From contig JALHHX010000209.1 in assembly GCA_022837245.1 (NCBI GenBank), positions 1 through 5,505 of the forward strand: a DNA stretch of 5,505 nucleotides, given 5' to 3'. The notes beneath the pieces are model-generated. The model made no database searches and was not told the origin of the DNA. It saw nothing but the letters and a program-made list of their open reading frames with translations. A program made the position numbers and the translations under genes. The DNA is from Lentisphaerota bacterium. GTDB taxonomy: Bacteria; Verrucomicrobiota; Kiritimatiellia; RFP12; UBA3636. Positions 4,738 through 5,505 of the stretch are shown here, piece after piece. Numbering within the stretch: the first letter of the stretch is position 1; every line of letters starts with the position of its first letter.

Positions 4738-5505
4738 ATGAAAAAATCATCAGGGTTAATACTTGGTTTGACAGCGGTGTTTTGCGCCGCACGGAGCATT
4801 GCCTTCGGGGCAATTGTCGTCGAGACGACGAATGTTTTCACATTCACACCGGCGGGGGGAAACCTCATCGCCGGGCTATCGCCCAGCGCGGTTGTCAATG
4901 CGAGCGCCGGTGTTGAAAGCACTGGGCCTGTCACCAAGCTTACAGATGGCAGTACTTCAAATGTCAAGGCCGAGGCCTACACGATCGGGAACAATGGGTT
5001 TTTGACATACGCGCTAGGAGACTCGGCGAACGGGTATGACATTTCCGGCGTCAACATCTTTTCTGGATGGGTCGATCATGGGCGCGACAAAGCAAACATA
5101 TCCGGCCTAGCCTATTCGACGGCCTTTGACCCTGATACGTTTATCGCGATTCCAGGCACTTCGGCAACCCAGGATGGGGCATCACCGGACTTTAGAGCCA
5201 TGGTACGATATACGGATTCTGCAGGGACTATCGCGTCCCAGGCCCATTCTTTGCGGATCAGCTTCGGGACGCAGGAAAATGGCTATGCCGGCTACCACGA
5301 AATAGAGATAATCGGGGTCGAGGCCAACACCGGTTCGCCGAAGGTGGAAGTTTGCCCTGCTACCGAAGTCAAGCTTACTACAGCCACCATCAACGGCGGG
5401 ATAGTCTCGACTGGCATCTCCCAGACGGCGGTCATCGCCTATTGGGGCACATCGGACGGCGGAATGGACGTTCAATCCTGGGCAAACACAAACCAGTTGG
5501 GGATC
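4738..5505 (+). CDS. Secreted multidomain protein (discoidin-like plus Fn3-like module), 3' end cut
   Basis: The frame is open from the ATG to the last base, giving 256 codons without a stop, so the gene continues beyond the window. Residues 1 to about 24 are a signal peptide (MKKSSG, then a hydrophobic core, with cleavage near residues 22-25). Residues about 65-195 look like a discoidin/F5-8-type beta-sandwich: KLTDG at the start, GVNIFSGWVDHGRDK, and a final strand GYHEIEIIGVEA. I recall this pattern from PEP-CTERM-type secreted proteins of Planctomycetes and Kiritimatiellota. Residues about 212-256 begin a second module with ATINGGIVSTG, YWGTSDGG and SWANTNQLG, an Fn3-like unit often repeated in large surface proteins of PVC bacteria. 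The likely role is a surface or matrix protein that binds glycans, but no enzyme motif is visible and no substrate can be named. A C-terminal sorting signal would lie outside the window. A strong ribosome binding site supports the start. Confidence 0.8.
   Translation, partial: MKKSSGLILGLTAVFCAARSIAFGAIVVETTNVFTFTPAGGNLIAGLSPSAVVNASAGVESTGPVTKLTDGSTSNVKAEAYTIGNNGFLTYALGDSANGYDISGVNIFSGWVDHGRDKANISGLAYSTAFDPDTFIAIPGTSATQDGASPDFRAMVRYTDSAGTIASQAHSLRISFGTQENGYAGYHEIEIIGVEANTGSPKVEVCPATEVKLTTATINGGIVSTGISQTAVIAYWGTSDGGMDVQSWANTNQLGI

Overview
The window looks like a carbohydrate-utilisation stretch of a bacterial chromosome from the PVC group, with Kiritimatiellota or a relative in Verrucomicrobiota/Lentisphaerota as the best guess. 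That placement is inference. It rests on an AraC regulator next to a large secreted GH42-like hydrolase, and on a secreted protein that combines a discoidin-like region with the YWGT-x-DGG fibronectin-like module I associate with secreted proteins of these phyla. No rRNA, tRNA or marker gene is present to confirm it.

Layout. Positions 1-277 hold no gene I can support. They are very GC-rich and full of inverted repeats. The main one is a 77-bp composite palindrome (43-119) with 19-bp perfect arms. On the minus strand it is followed by an A/T stretch that reads TTTTTCTT, so it can serve as the intrinsic terminator of the AraC gene. Positions 278-1189 (minus) encode an AraC-family regulator. A 141-bp divergent control region (1190-1330) carries face-to-face promoter candidates and a CAATGCG direct repeat. 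Positions 1331-4150 (plus) encode a 939-residue secreted clan GH-A/GH42-like glycoside hydrolase. Ten bases later, 4161-4538 encodes a complete RidA-family protein. After a 199-bp gap with an operator-like palindrome and a good ribosome binding site, 4738-5505 begins a secreted multidomain protein that is cut by the window edge.

How they may work together. The AraC protein is the obvious candidate regulator of the divergent hydrolase-RidA pair. The hydrolase should act outside the cytoplasm, trimming galactosides or similar glycans. RidA would act in the cytoplasm on reactive enamine/imine intermediates. The last gene has its own leader and may be a separate transcription unit for a surface or matrix protein.

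Nothing here is a clear new defence or mobile system. The points most worth a second look are the composite palindrome, the 70-residue Ala/Gly-rich insertion in the hydrolase barrel, the hydrolase-RidA pairing, and the divergent control region.
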